Shown: piece after piece, positions 18,243 to 27,222 of the stretch
Layout of the letters: each line of letters begins with the position of its first letter
Numbering within the stretch: position 1 is the stretch's first letter
From: Prochlorococcus sp. AG-363-P06
GTDB lineage: Bacteria > Cyanobacteriota > Cyanobacteriia > PCC-6307 > Cyanobiaceae
DNA length: 64,000 bases
Assembly: GCA_003280025.1 (NCBI GenBank)
Contig: QCGD01000001.1
Span: forward strand, 124,001 to 188,000
Direction of reading: 5' to 3'
Position numbers and translations under genes: made by a program
Notes under the pieces: generated by a model
Seen by the model: only the letters and a program-made list of their open reading frames with translations
Databases searched by the model: none
What the model was told of the DNA's origin: nothing

Positions 18243-18958
18243 CGTGATAATGGTTTTTTTTCTGGTTTACCAACGCTTCTTGGATAAGTTTCTGGACAAG
18301 CTCTGATTGGCTGAATACAAATAATATTTCTAGTACCTTTATTTCTTGGTAATAAAATTTTTCTTCTTTCTTTAATTTCTCCTCCAAGTATTTTTAAGGT
18401 TTTTTCTAAACTTTTTTCATCTTCCTTACTCCATTTGCCGCAATATAAAACTCCTAATCCATTTCTCTTTAATATAGGTAATATATATTCTGAAACTGTT
18501 GAAGGAATACTTACAGCTCTTGTAGTCGCAATATTAAAGCTGTTTCTAAATGAAGATTGATGTGCGATATTTTCAACTCGGTCGTTGATTACAAATATAT
18601 TATTTTTGAAGTTAATAATTTTAATTATGCTTTTTAATGCATCTGTTTTTTTCTTGGATGAATCAATTAAGTATATTTCTGAATCAGGATGTGTTATTGC
18701 GTAAGCAAACCCTGGGAAACCACAGCCGCATCCAATATCTAAAAATTTTTTATTATTGAAATTGTAGTTTGGAATAAATTTAAATGGCCAGATGCTATCA
18801 AAAACTTGTGATATCCAGTAATCATTTCCTTCAATCAATCGTGTGAGGTTGGTTCTCTTATTTAATTCTCGTAGTCTTATTTGCAATTCTTTAAACATCA
18901 TTATTTCTTCTTCAGTTATTAATTCAACCAGTTCAAAAGGTATGCTTTCTTTTCTCAT
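18239..18958 (-). CDS. rsmG: 16S rRNA (guanine-527-N7) methyltransferase
   Basis: 239 residues. RsmG (GidB) methylates G527 of 16S rRNA. The SAM-binding motif is seen in FLDIGCGCGFPGFAYA, followed by IYLIDSSKKK, and ITTRA-like residues (IATTRAVSI) further on. The C-terminal tail with charged and proline residues is typical for picocyanobacterial copies. Its stop overlaps the stop of the convergent aldo/keto reductase gene (TTAG). It is divergent from the DnaJ-domain gene. Confidence 0.94.
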   Translation of the reverse strand: MRKESIPFELVELITEEEIMMFKELQIRLRELNKRTNLTRLIEGNDYWISQVFDSIWPFKFIPNYNFNNKKFLDIGCGCGFPGFAYAITHPDSEIYLIDSSKKKTDALKSIIKIINFKNNIFVINDRVENIAHQSSFRNSFNIATTRAVSIPSTVSEYILPILKRNGLGVLYCGKWSKEDEKSLEKTLKILGGEIKERRKILLPRNKGTRNIICIQPIRACPETYPRSVGKPEKKPLSR

Positions 18959-19047
18959 TGCGTTTTTAATATTTTCTTTTTGATTGAACTAAAAACATTC
19001 TATTTCATTAAAATTGATTAGAATATTTTTAAAAATAAAAAAATATT

Positions 19048-19494
19048 TTGAAAGCAGATATATCCTACTATAAGATTTTAGGGGTTAATGAAAATGCCTC
19101 TAATAATGAATTAAGAAAGGCATTTTGTAGACTTTCTATTGAATTACACCCAGATACAACTTCTTTAGATTTAGAAGAAGCTAAAAATAAATTTCAAAAA
19201 GTATTAGAGGCTTATGAAAATCTAAATAATAGTAGGTTAAGAAAAATATATGATGACAAATTAAAAGAGAAATCTAAAAATGCGAATGAAAAGAAAACAA
19301 ATGTTTTTAATTCTTTTCTAATAGATTCTAGTAATCAAAATTTAGTAGGCAATAGGAGACCTTTTTCCAATGGAGAGATTTTTTCATTATTTCTCTTGAT
19401 ACTTATTATTTTTATATGTTTAGTATGCTCTATTTTAATAGCTTCTTTGACTGGTAAAGAATTAGATACTATACCTATTTGGCTTGTAAAATGA
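19048..19494 (+). CDS. DnaJ-domain membrane protein
   Basis: 148 residues. Residues 5-70 form a J domain: YYKILGVNENASNNELRKAF and the HPD motif in LHPDTTS, which stimulates Hsp70 ATPase activity. A C-terminal hydrophobic helix (FSLFLLILIIFICLVCSILIASL) anchors it in a membrane. It lacks the Gly/Phe and zinc-finger regions of true DnaJ, so it is a specialised J-protein recruiting an Hsp70 to a membrane. The start is TTG. It is followed after 19 bases by a DUF3143 gene, a conserved cyanobacterial pairing. Confidence 0.85.
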   Translation: MKADISYYKILGVNENASNNELRKAFCRLSIELHPDTTSLDLEEAKNKFQKVLEAYENLNNSRLRKIYDDKLKEKSKNANEKKTNVFNSFLIDSSNQNLVGNRRPFSNGEIFSLFLLILIIFICLVCSILIASLTGKELDTIPIWLVK

Positions 19495-19513
19495 TTATTG
19501 ATAAGAAAGTTTT

Positions 19514-19771
19514 GTGAATTCTCCTAATACTCCAATCAACCAACATTCGCTAAAATCATTAGAATTATGGCTTAATGATTTAGGTGCAAAAAAGGATAAT
19601 AATAATCCCTCTAAATGGTATTTATTATTATCTAACTGGAAAGCTACTATTTGTTTTGAACAGGAGGATTTAAGTGTCGTCTGGCAGAGTGAAGGGGAAG
19701 AAACTAAAAGGCTATTTTCATATTGTATTAATAGAGAGGATGTAGAAAATGCAATTTTACAAGGCCCTTAA
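19514..19771 (+). CDS. DUF3143 protein
   Basis: 85 residues from a GTG start. The pattern SLKSLELWLNDLGAKKDNNN, followed by a Trp-rich strand and VVWQSEG near the end, fits the small cyanobacterial DUF3143 family of unknown function. It follows the J-domain gene on the same strand and is convergent with bioA after 8 bases. A role with the J-protein is suggested only by the linkage. Confidence 0.8.
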   Translation: MNSPNTPINQHSLKSLELWLNDLGAKKDNNNPSKWYLLLSNWKATICFEQEDLSVVWQSEGEETKRLFSYCINREDVENAILQGP

Positions 19772-19779
19772 ATTTATCT

Positions 19780-21072
19780 CTATAGATCATTCAAAGTTTG
19801 CCATATTATCTGATAACTTTTCTCTAATTGATCATCTGTTATACAAATTGGTGGCAAAAGATAAACCACATTCCCAAGTGGCCTAATAAATAAGCCTTTT
19901 TTCATTGATAAGCTCTTTATCTTTTTCCCAATATCATTTAAGTAACCAACCTTATTCCCAAGTTCTAAATCAAAAGCAGCTATAGTTCCAGTGATCCTAA
20001 TTTTTTTTATGAATGGCAATTTCCGAAATTTAACTAGATGATCAAAATGCTTTTTCTCTAATGACATATATTTCAGTGGTTCCTTTTCTAATAAATCAAG
20101 GCTTGCATTAGCTGCTGCGCAACCTAATGGATTAGCAGTAAAACTATGACCATGCCAAAAAGTTTTTCTAGGGGACTCATCTATAAAGGATTGAAAAATT
20201 TTTTCTTTAGTTAGAGTTATTCCCATGGGTAAGAATCCACCTGTTAAACCTTTTGAAATACTAATTAAATCAGGAATTATGTTAGCTCTTTTAAATGCAA
20301 AAAGGCTTCCACATCTTCCAAAACCAGTCAATACTTCATCGGCAATTAATAACGAATTATTATTTTTTACTACTTCTGAAACTTTTTGAATAAATTCAGG
20401 CCTAACCATATTCATCCCTCCAGCACCTTGTACAAGTGGTTCAAGTATAACTGCCACAGTTGGAACCTTAAGAAGAGTAATTAATTTTTGGATTGCTTCA
20501 TTCTCTTTTCTTTCCACGTCGTCATCGTTGATCCAGGTAGAAGGCCATGGAGCTCTTTTTACTGGGAACATTAGATTATCGAAATTCTCATTAAAAATAT
20601 TTCTTTCGCCTAAAGCCATTGCTCCAAATGTGTCTCCATGATATGCCCCTTCAAAAGCAATAATTTGGGATCTTGTTTCTCCTTGATTTTGCCAGGATTG
20701 GTAAGCAATTTTTAAAGCTACTTCTACAGCCGTAGATCCATTATCCGAAAAAAATAGTCGCTCTAATTGTGTTAACTTGCTGAGCCTTTCTGCTAACTTT
20801 TTAGCCTGTGGGTGTAAGAAATCGGCGAATATAACTTGCTCAAGACTTTTAGCTTGATTAAAAATAGCATTTGCAATGTATTCATTACTATGGCCATGAA
20901 GAGTTACCCACCAACTACTTATTCCATCGATAAGTTCTTGTTGAGGATCTTTAGTAAATAGAAGTGCATCTTTTCCATGAGAAACTTCTTGTTGAGGTTT
21001 ACTGTTGGTGATCTGGGTAAAAGGCGGCCATATATTAGGGTGCCAATCTTGATTTTGAGTTTTTGAAACCAC
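19780..21072 (-). CDS. bioA: Adenosylmethionine-8-amino-7-oxononanoate aminotransferase
   Basis: 430 residues, full length. A PLP-dependent class III aminotransferase that uses SAM to convert KAPA to DAPA in biotin synthesis. Seen: WPPFTQ near the N-terminus, GDTFGAMALG, the cofactor-binding Asp in LLIADEVLTGFGR, and the lysine in LISISKGLTGGFLPMG. It is the last gene of the operon bioF-bioK-bioC-bioD-bioA, 9 bases after bioD. Confidence 0.96.
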   Translation of the reverse strand: MVSKTQNQDWHPNIWPPFTQITNSKPQQEVSHGKDALLFTKDPQQELIDGISSWWVTLHGHSNEYIANAIFNQAKSLEQVIFADFLHPQAKKLAERLSKLTQLERLFFSDNGSTAVEVALKIAYQSWQNQGETRSQIIAFEGAYHGDTFGAMALGERNIFNENFDNLMFPVKRAPWPSTWINDDDVERKENEAIQKLITLLKVPTVAVILEPLVQGAGGMNMVRPEFIQKVSEVVKNNNSLLIADEVLTGFGRCGSLFAFKRANIIPDLISISKGLTGGFLPMGITLTKEKIFQSFIDESPRKTFWHGHSFTANPLGCAAANASLDLLEKEPLKYMSLEKKHFDHLVKFRKLPFIKKIRITGTIAAFDLELGNKVGYLNDIGKKIKSLSMKKGLFIRPLGNVVYLLPPICITDDQLEKSYQIIWQTLNDL

Positions 21073-21081
21073 AGATTTAAT

Positions 21082-21747
21082 TTAGATTGCTTTTGAATTT
21101 AAGATTGAGACTAATTTGTTTTTAATATTAAGTTCTTTCCATAGTATATCTAAATTATTTGAGTCAACTTTGGGGAGATAAGGAAATTCAGCAATAACTG
21201 GTAAACGACTAAATTCAACTAATGTTTTGGGATTATCCAAGTGTTTTTCTCCATTGACAACTAGACCTAAAATATTAATATTTCTTTTTTGTAAGGCTTC
21301 AATACTTAGTAGAGTGTGGTTTAGAGTACCAAGTGAGCTCTTACATACAAGTATTACAGGCAGACCCCATTTCTTAATTTGATCTATCTGTAAGAAATTC
21401 CGTGTGAGCGGGACCATTAATCCACCTGCTGTTTCTACTATTAATGAGTCATTAACTGTTGGTAATTGCAAAAAATTGAAATCAATAGTTTTTTGATCTA
21501 TTTCTGCAGCCCAGTGAGGCGATAAAGGTTTCGTAAAGACATATGCTTCATTTATAATTTTTTCTTTATTTATTCTTGCAAGTTTTTCTATAGTTTGACT
21601 ATCAGTTGCACTCTCAATACCGCTTTGAATAGGCTTCCAGTAAAAAGCATTTAATCCTCTAACGAAAAAAGAGCTGATTAATGTCTTCCCAATATCAGTA
21701 TCTGTTCCGCATATTACAAATTGGAATTTGTTATTAATATTGCTCAT
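21082..21747 (-). CDS. bioD: Dethiobiotin synthetase
   Basis: 221 residues from the ATG at 21747. The ORF track extends 11 codons upstream to a TTG, but the ATG overlaps the bioC stop in an ATGA tetranucleotide, the usual coupled arrangement, and puts the start just before FQFVICGTDTDIGKT, the P-loop. The enzyme carboxylates DAPA to form the ureido ring, using ATP and CO2. The motif VETAGGLMVPLT, with the family's conserved Gly-Gly-Val/Leu-Pro, is present. Confidence 0.94.
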   Translation of the reverse strand: MSNINNKFQFVICGTDTDIGKTLISSFFVRGLNAFYWKPIQSGIESATDSQTIEKLARINKEKIINEAYVFTKPLSPHWAAEIDQKTIDFNFLQLPTVNDSLIVETAGGLMVPLTRNFLQIDQIKKWGLPVILVCKSSLGTLNHTLLSIEALQKRNINILGLVVNGEKHLDNPKTLVEFSRLPVIAEFPYLPKVDSNNLDILWKELNIKNKLVSILNSKAI

Positions 21748-22502
21748 AATTTTCTTATTATTTGAATCGTAATTTCCCAAGAGAGATTAACTGTATTATT
21801 GAAATTCTTAGGCCAAAACTTTTGCATTGCTTTTAACTCTTTAACTGTTTTACGTTTAGACTTTGTGGATTGAGCACCAACATTAACTATACTTCTAAAA
21901 AGCTTATAAACATCAGGAAATTGTTCTAAATAAGTGTATTTTTTTGAATAATATATCTCATTAGAGTTGAAATTTTTTGATAATTCTTCTGCGTTAAGAA
22001 AGCGAAGTCCACTATATTCACTATCTATTGTTCTACAAGTTTTTTTCCATTCAGGGAAAGACTCTTTTGTAGGATATGAAATTATTAAAAAACCTCCAGA
22101 TCTTAATTTACCAAACCAATTTTTTATTACTTTCCCTGGGTTATCCAACCAGTGTATACAAAAATTAGATGTTATTAGAGCACAGTTTTTGATTGAGGGA
22201 GGTAAATCATTATTTAAATCCCACAATATTTTTTTACTAGATGATTTATTTTGAAGAAGCATTTTTTTGCTGAAATCAATTCTGGAAACTTTTTGTGTAG
22301 AGAATTCTTTTTCTATCTCATCAGCTAATAATCCTGTCCCTGAACCAAGATCTATCCATTCACCATTTTTAGTATTTAATTCTTTTAGATATAAAACAAT
22401 TTTTTCCGCAAAAACTCTCTGGATGTTTGAAGAATCTAAATAATTGATCGCTGCATTGTCGAAATTATTTCTTATTTTGTCAGCCCACTCTTGATTATGC
22501 AT
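21744..22502 (-). CDS. bioC: Malonyl-ACP O-methyltransferase
   Basis: 252 residues. BioC methylates the free carboxyl of malonyl-ACP so that fatty-acid synthase can build the pimeloyl chain. SAM-binding motif I is seen in WIDLGSGTGLLADEIE, with a following acidic residue in VSRIDFSKKML and SNFCIHWLDNPG further on. Its position between bioK and bioD, with 4-base overlap to bioD, supports BioC over a generic methyltransferase. Confidence 0.93.
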   Translation of the reverse strand: MHNQEWADKIRNNFDNAAINYLDSSNIQRVFAEKIVLYLKELNTKNGEWIDLGSGTGLLADEIEKEFSTQKVSRIDFSKKMLLQNKSSSKKILWDLNNDLPPSIKNCALITSNFCIHWLDNPGKVIKNWFGKLRSGGFLIISYPTKESFPEWKKTCRTIDSEYSGLRFLNAEELSKNFNSNEIYYSKKYTYLEQFPDVYKLFRSIVNVGAQSTKSKRKTVKELKAMQKFWPKNFNNTVNLSWEITIQIIRKL

Positions 22503-22503
22503 T

Positions 22504-23208
22504 TCAATAATCCAAAGTATTATTTATTATTTCGTACAAATTCAAATTAGTTAAGCAATGGCCTTGATTTGATAATTCAATTAATTTTGGCTTTTTATTA
22601 AGTGTTTGACTTAATAACTCAAAAAAGTTTTTGTTTGCATCTTCATCAAGAATTAAATCATTTTCTGATTTTATAAAAATAGTGTTGCAATTTTTATTTA
22701 AGAATTCTGGGAAATCTTTATCATTAGAGAGTTCTTTTAAATCTTTCAAAAGGAGTGAATTGTTTGCATTATTTAGATTTTTATAGAATATTTTTTTGAA
22801 ATCAATATTTATATTATTCGGCATAAATGATCTATCTATGAATTCTTTCAACATATCCTTTGTTTGATAGTTCATTATTTTCTTTTCCATTCTTTTGAGA
22901 GATCTTAAAATTAAATTTCTTTTATTGCTTAAGGGCAGGAAATTATTAAATGAATTTATGAATACTATATGAGTAGCTTCTTGTAAAAGTCTTTTTGGGA
23001 TTAAATTAAAACCAAAAGAATGACATAAAACCATTTTAATTTTTTGAATCGATAAATTTTTAATCCATTTTGATTGTTTGGCATTTTTGGAAAAATATCC
23101 TCTTTCATTATCTTGCCAATACCAATTATTTTTCTGAAATTCAACTTTATAAATATCCCAAAAACTTTGATCTAAACCCCATCCATGTTGAGTAATAATT
23201 TGTTTCAT
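22504..23208 (-). CDS. bioK: Pimeloyl-ACP methyl ester esterase, BioK-type (non-BioH alpha/beta hydrolase)
   Basis: 234 residues. It should remove the methyl group from pimeloyl-ACP methyl ester, ending chain growth. The nucleophile elbow is LCHSFGF (Ser about 64), followed by an acidic residue in SENDLILDED and a histidine in NQGHCLTN, so a Ser-Asp-His triad is in place. The sequence is unlike BioH; picocyanobacteria are known to use BioK at this operon position. I infer BioK from context plus triad. It overlaps bioF by 4 bases and is 1 base from bioC. Confidence 0.82.
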   Translation of the reverse strand: MKQIITQHGWGLDQSFWDIYKVEFQKNNWYWQDNERGYFSKNAKQSKWIKNLSIQKIKMVLCHSFGFNLIPKRLLQEATHIVFINSFNNFLPLSNKRNLILRSLKRMEKKIMNYQTKDMLKEFIDRSFMPNNINIDFKKIFYKNLNNANNSLLLKDLKELSNDKDFPEFLNKNCNTIFIKSENDLILDEDANKNFFELLSQTLNKKPKLIELSNQGHCLTNLNLYEIINNTLDY

Positions 23209-24344
23209 TTGAAATTTTTTAAAACAGATATAAATTTTTTCATTATGTTTAGATCTAAATTTTTTCTAATTGTTATTCGAATTCTTGATTCGCCAACTGG
23301 AACCGTTGGAGGTCTTATCGCAACGGCTAAAAATCCATGTTCTTCAAGATATCTTTGGAGATGCATTGCCTTTTCTTCTTGCCCAACAATGATAGATAAA
23401 ATGTGAGATTCTCCTCGAACAGAGTAACTAAAATTTTTAAGAATTTCAGCTTTCCATTTTTGCGCAGCGTTCAACAAATCAGCACCCCATTCTTTATTAT
23501 TTTTAATTTTTTGAAGAGCTGTTAATGCACCTGCACTTAAAGCTGGCGAAAGAGCAGTTGTGTATCTAAATGCTCCACTTGTTTGGATAAGATGTTCACC
23601 AATTTTTGAGTTGCAAGCGATAAAAGCCCCTCCGCTTCCAAATGCTTTACCAAATGTTCCTGTAATAAGAGTGATGTAATCAGAAAAATTAAAACTCAGA
23701 CCTTTGCCTTCAGGTCCTAAAATACCGATAGCATGAGCTTCATCCACTAATAATTCAACATTATATTTTTGACCAATTTTCGTTATTTCTTGTATAGGAG
23801 CAACAGAACCCTCCATGCTGTAAAGAGATTCAACAACTATAAGAATAGAGTTGTGAGTTGTCTTGAATTTACGAATTTTATCTTCTAAATCTTTTAAATT
23901 ATTGTGAGCAAATCTCACTAGTTTTGATTGGGAAGCTTTTACCCCAACCAACAAAGAGTTATGAATAAATTTATCAGCTATTACAATGCTATTCCTATTA
24001 GCTAAAGCTTGAATGGCAGCAATATTAGCTTGGAAACCGCTAGGAAATAGGAGAACTTTTTCTTGATTAAGCCATTCTGCAAGTTGTGATTCTAATAACT
24101 TATGTATTGGCCTTGAACCAGTTATAAATCTTGAGCTACCTGAACCTAATCCTTGCAATAAGCTTATTTCGTATGAAGCTTGTATTAAATCTTTATCTCT
24201 ACTTAATCCAAAATAATCATTACTAGATAAGTCTATGAGGGTTTTATTATACGAATTTAGATTTTGAAGTTCATATGGTTTTTTACCCAATGTAAAAGTT
24301 TTTAATTTACGAATTCTATTTTTCGGGATGTTAATTTTATTCAT
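23205..24344 (-). CDS. bioF: 8-amino-7-oxononanoate synthase
   Basis: 379 residues, usual length. A PLP-dependent enzyme that condenses pimeloyl-ACP and L-alanine to KAPA. Seen: SSNDYFGLSRD, GLGSGSSRFITGS, VVESLYSMEGSVAPI, VDEAHAIGILG, and the lysine-bearing ITGTFGKAFGSGGAF. It is the first gene of the minus-strand biotin operon; the 141-base gap to the divergent helicase gene should hold its promoter. Confidence 0.96.
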   Translation of the reverse strand: MNKINIPKNRIRKLKTFTLGKKPYELQNLNSYNKTLIDLSSNDYFGLSRDKDLIQASYEISLLQGLGSGSSRFITGSRPIHKLLESQLAEWLNQEKVLLFPSGFQANIAAIQALANRNSIVIADKFIHNSLLVGVKASQSKLVRFAHNNLKDLEDKIRKFKTTHNSILIVVESLYSMEGSVAPIQEITKIGQKYNVELLVDEAHAIGILGPEGKGLSFNFSDYITLITGTFGKAFGSGGAFIACNSKIGEHLIQTSGAFRYTTALSPALSAGALTALQKIKNNKEWGADLLNAAQKWKAEILKNFSYSVRGESHILSIIVGQEEKAMHLQRYLEEHGFLAVAIRPPTVPVGESRIRITIRKNLDLNIMKKFISVLKNFK

Positions 24345-24485
24345 TTTTATGTAATTAAAAATAAATGGATTTAATTTTTAAAGATCTAGATTTACTTTTA
24401 AAGTTTGCAAGGTATTTATTGTTTATTAATATCTATATAGATCATATCTTAAGAAGTTAACTCATCCTCTCTTCAATCACAATTA

Positions 24486-27212
24486 TTGCTTAATTTAGAG
24501 GAATTTTTCCCTTTCCCTCTAGATGATTTCCAAATAGAGGCAATAAAAGCTATAAATAGCGGTAATTCTCTTGTTTTAACTGCTCCAACTGGTTCAGGTA
24601 AAACATTAATTGGTGAATTTGCTATTCATAGAGGTTTATCTCATGGAAGTAGGGTGTTTTATACAACGCCTTTGAAAGCCCTATCAAATCAAAAATTTAG
24701 GGATTTTGCTAATCAATTTGGTGAAAATTCAGTTGGCCTTTTAACAGGAGATATTAATATCAATAGAGATGCACCGATCTTGGTTATGACAACTGAGATT
24801 TTTAGGAACATGCTATATGGAGAATTTGATCAATTTGATGACCCATTATTGAATTTAGAATCTGTAATTCTTGATGAATGCCATTATATGAATGATCCAC
24901 AAAGAGGAACAGTTTGGGAAGAGACTATAATTCATTGTCCTACTAGAACTCAAATAATAGCTTTATCAGCGACAATATCGAATGCAGATCAACTTCAAAA
25001 TTGGATAGAAAAAGTCCATGGTCCTACAGTCCTTGTTAATAGTGATACAAGACCAGTTCCTCTAGAATTTAATTTCTGTAGTGCAAAGGGTCTTCACCCA
25101 CTGTTAAATAATAAGGGTAATGGAATTCATCCAAACTGCAAGATTTGGAGATCTCCAAAAGGACAGAAAAAGAGAGGTAAACAAGGAAGAATAACTCAAC
25201 CAAAATCTCCAACAATTGCCTTTGTTATTTCTAAACTGGCAGAGAGAAATATGTTGCCAGGAATATATTTCATTTTTAGTAGAAGAGGATGTGATAAGGC
25301 TGTTGAAAATATAAAAGATTTATCTTTAGTAAGTTATGCAGAAGCAAACCTTATTTCTCAAAGGTTAGATATTTATCTTGAAAATAATAAAGAAGGAATT
25401 AAAGATAAATCTCATTGCGAGGCCTTAAGAAGGGGAATAGCTTCTCATCATGCGGGTTTGCTTCCAGCATGGAAAGAATTAGTTGAAGAACTATTTCAGA
25501 AAGGATTGATAAAAGTTGTTTTTGCAACTGAAACTTTGGCAGCAGGTATTAACATGCCTGCCAGAACTACAATTATTTCATCCTTATCCAAACGTACTGA
25601 GGATGGGCATAGATTATTATTCAGTAGTGAATTCTTACAGATGTCAGGAAGAGCTGGACGAAGAGGAAAGGATTCTCAGGGATATGTTGTGACATTACAA
25701 ACTAGATTTGAGGGAGCAAAAGAGGCTAGTGCTCTAGCCATTAGCAAGCCAAATCCACTACAAAGTCAATTCACTCCAAGCTATGGTATGGTCCTTAATC
25801 TTTTGCAAAACTATAGTTTAGATAAGTCTAAAGAATTAATCAAAAGAAGTTTTGGTAGCTTTTTATATTTAGGAGAATCTTCAGCGGAAAAGATTATTCT
25901 TAATAATTTAGATAAGGATTTAGCAGAACTAAAAAAAATTACATCTAATATTTCATGGCAAGATTTTGATAACTACGAAAAGTTAAAGAACCGTTTAAAA
26001 GAAGAAAGAAGATTGTTAAAAATATTGGAAAAACAAGCATCAGAAAAATTATCAGAAGAGATAACTAATGCACTTCCTTTTATAAAAGATGGCAGTTTAA
26101 TTTCTATCAAAGCACCTCAACTCAATATGAAGGTAGTACCAGCTTTGATTTGCAAGAAAATATATGATGGGAAAAAAATTAAAAGTTTGCTCTGCTTAAC
26201 AATTGATAATTTATTTATTCTTATAAAGCCATCTTATTTGGTCAATATTTTCCCTGATTTAGAAGTGGTAGATGTTTTAAACCTTCAGGAACCAAAGATG
26301 CATTTTTCAGAAGAACTTGTAAGAGGTGATAATCAATCACAGATCATTGTAAAGAGATTATTGGAAGTTTCTGAAAAAAATGATTTGATTACTCCTCAAT
26401 ATGATTTAACAACTGAAGTTTTGGAACAAAAGAGACTAATTTATAATTTAGAAACAACAATAAATAATCACCCTGCTCATAGATTTGGAGACACTAGAAG
26501 ACTAAAGAAATATAGGAAAAAGATTATTGAGGTGGAGCAAGAAATAATTTCTAGAACTAATATTCTTGAAGATAAAGAAAATCATAACTGGAGAATATTT
26601 ACTGATTTAATAAAGATCTTGAATCATTTTGGATGTTTAAATGATTTAGACCTAACTGAAGTAGGACAATCAGTTAGCGCAATAAGAAGTGAAAATGAAC
26701 TGTGGGTGGGACTTGTTTTAATTAGTGGTTATTTAGATGATTTAGATCCACCTGATTTGGCATCAATTATTCAAGCAATCTGTGTTGATGTTAGAAGACC
26801 AAATCTTTGGTGTAATTTTAAACCTTCCTTAAAGGTTATAGACGTTTTTAATGAGTTGGAGGGCTTGAGAAAATTAGTTTTATCTAAACAAAATAAGTTC
26901 CATATTGATACTCCAATTTTTTTAGACATAGAGTTAACCGGAATTATTTCAGAGTGGGCAAGGGGTAAAAAATGGCAGGACCTGATATTTAATACTTCTT
27001 TAGATGAAGGAGATGTTGTACGGATTTTAAGAAGATCTATAGATGTTCTTTCTCAAATCCAATACTGTGTAGGAGTTAGCAATAAATTAAAAAACAAAGC
27101 AAAGCAAGCCTTAAAAGCTATTAATAGATTTCCTGTCTCCGAATCTGATGATCTGCTAAAAGTTTCTGATAATACTAATCCTGCAACCAAAAGGATTGAT
27201 AATAGTTCTTAA
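24486..27212 (+). CDS. Ski2/Mtr4-like DEAD/DEAH-box RNA helicase
   Basis: 908 residues. The motor has Walker A TAPTGSGKT near residue 33-41, the DECH box in VILDECHYMND, SATIS, and motif VI in QMSGRAGRRGKD near residue 385. The C-terminal ~170 residues (helical, with WVGLVLISGYLDDLDPPDLA) resemble the DSHCT domain of Ski2/Mtr4 proteins. It probably unwinds structured RNA during decay or rRNA maturation. The start is uncertain: TTG at 24486 is used, but the frame is open for 11 further codons (SSSLQSQ...) with no usual start before an in-frame TAA. Confidence 0.9.
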   Translation: MLNLEEFFPFPLDDFQIEAIKAINSGNSLVLTAPTGSGKTLIGEFAIHRGLSHGSRVFYTTPLKALSNQKFRDFANQFGENSVGLLTGDININRDAPILVMTTEIFRNMLYGEFDQFDDPLLNLESVILDECHYMNDPQRGTVWEETIIHCPTRTQIIALSATISNADQLQNWIEKVHGPTVLVNSDTRPVPLEFNFCSAKGLHPLLNNKGNGIHPNCKIWRSPKGQKKRGKQGRITQPKSPTIAFVISKLAERNMLPGIYFIFSRRGCDKAVENIKDLSLVSYAEANLISQRLDIYLENNKEGIKDKSHCEALRRGIASHHAGLLPAWKELVEELFQKGLIKVVFATETLAAGINMPARTTIISSLSKRTEDGHRLLFSSEFLQMSGRAGRRGKDSQGYVVTLQTRFEGAKEASALAISKPNPLQSQFTPSYGMVLNLLQNYSLDKSKELIKRSFGSFLYLGESSAEKIILNNLDKDLAELKKITSNISWQDFDNYEKLKNRLKEERRLLKILEKQASEKLSEEITNALPFIKDGSLISIKAPQLNMKVVPALICKKIYDGKKIKSLLCLTIDNLFILIKPSYLVNIFPDLEVVDVLNLQEPKMHFSEELVRGDNQSQIIVKRLLEVSEKNDLITPQYDLTTEVLEQKRLIYNLETTINNHPAHRFGDTRRLKKYRKKIIEVEQEIISRTNILEDKENHNWRIFTDLIKILNHFGCLNDLDLTEVGQSVSAIRSENELWVGLVLISGYLDDLDPPDLASIIQAICVDVRRPNLWCNFKPSLKVIDVFNELEGLRKLVLSKQNKFHIDTPIFLDIELTGIISEWARGKKWQDLIFNTSLDEGDVVRILRRSIDVLSQIQYCVGVSNKLKNKAKQALKAINRFPVSESDDLLKVSDNTNPATKRIDNSS

Positions 27213-27222
27213 AAGTTTTCAA

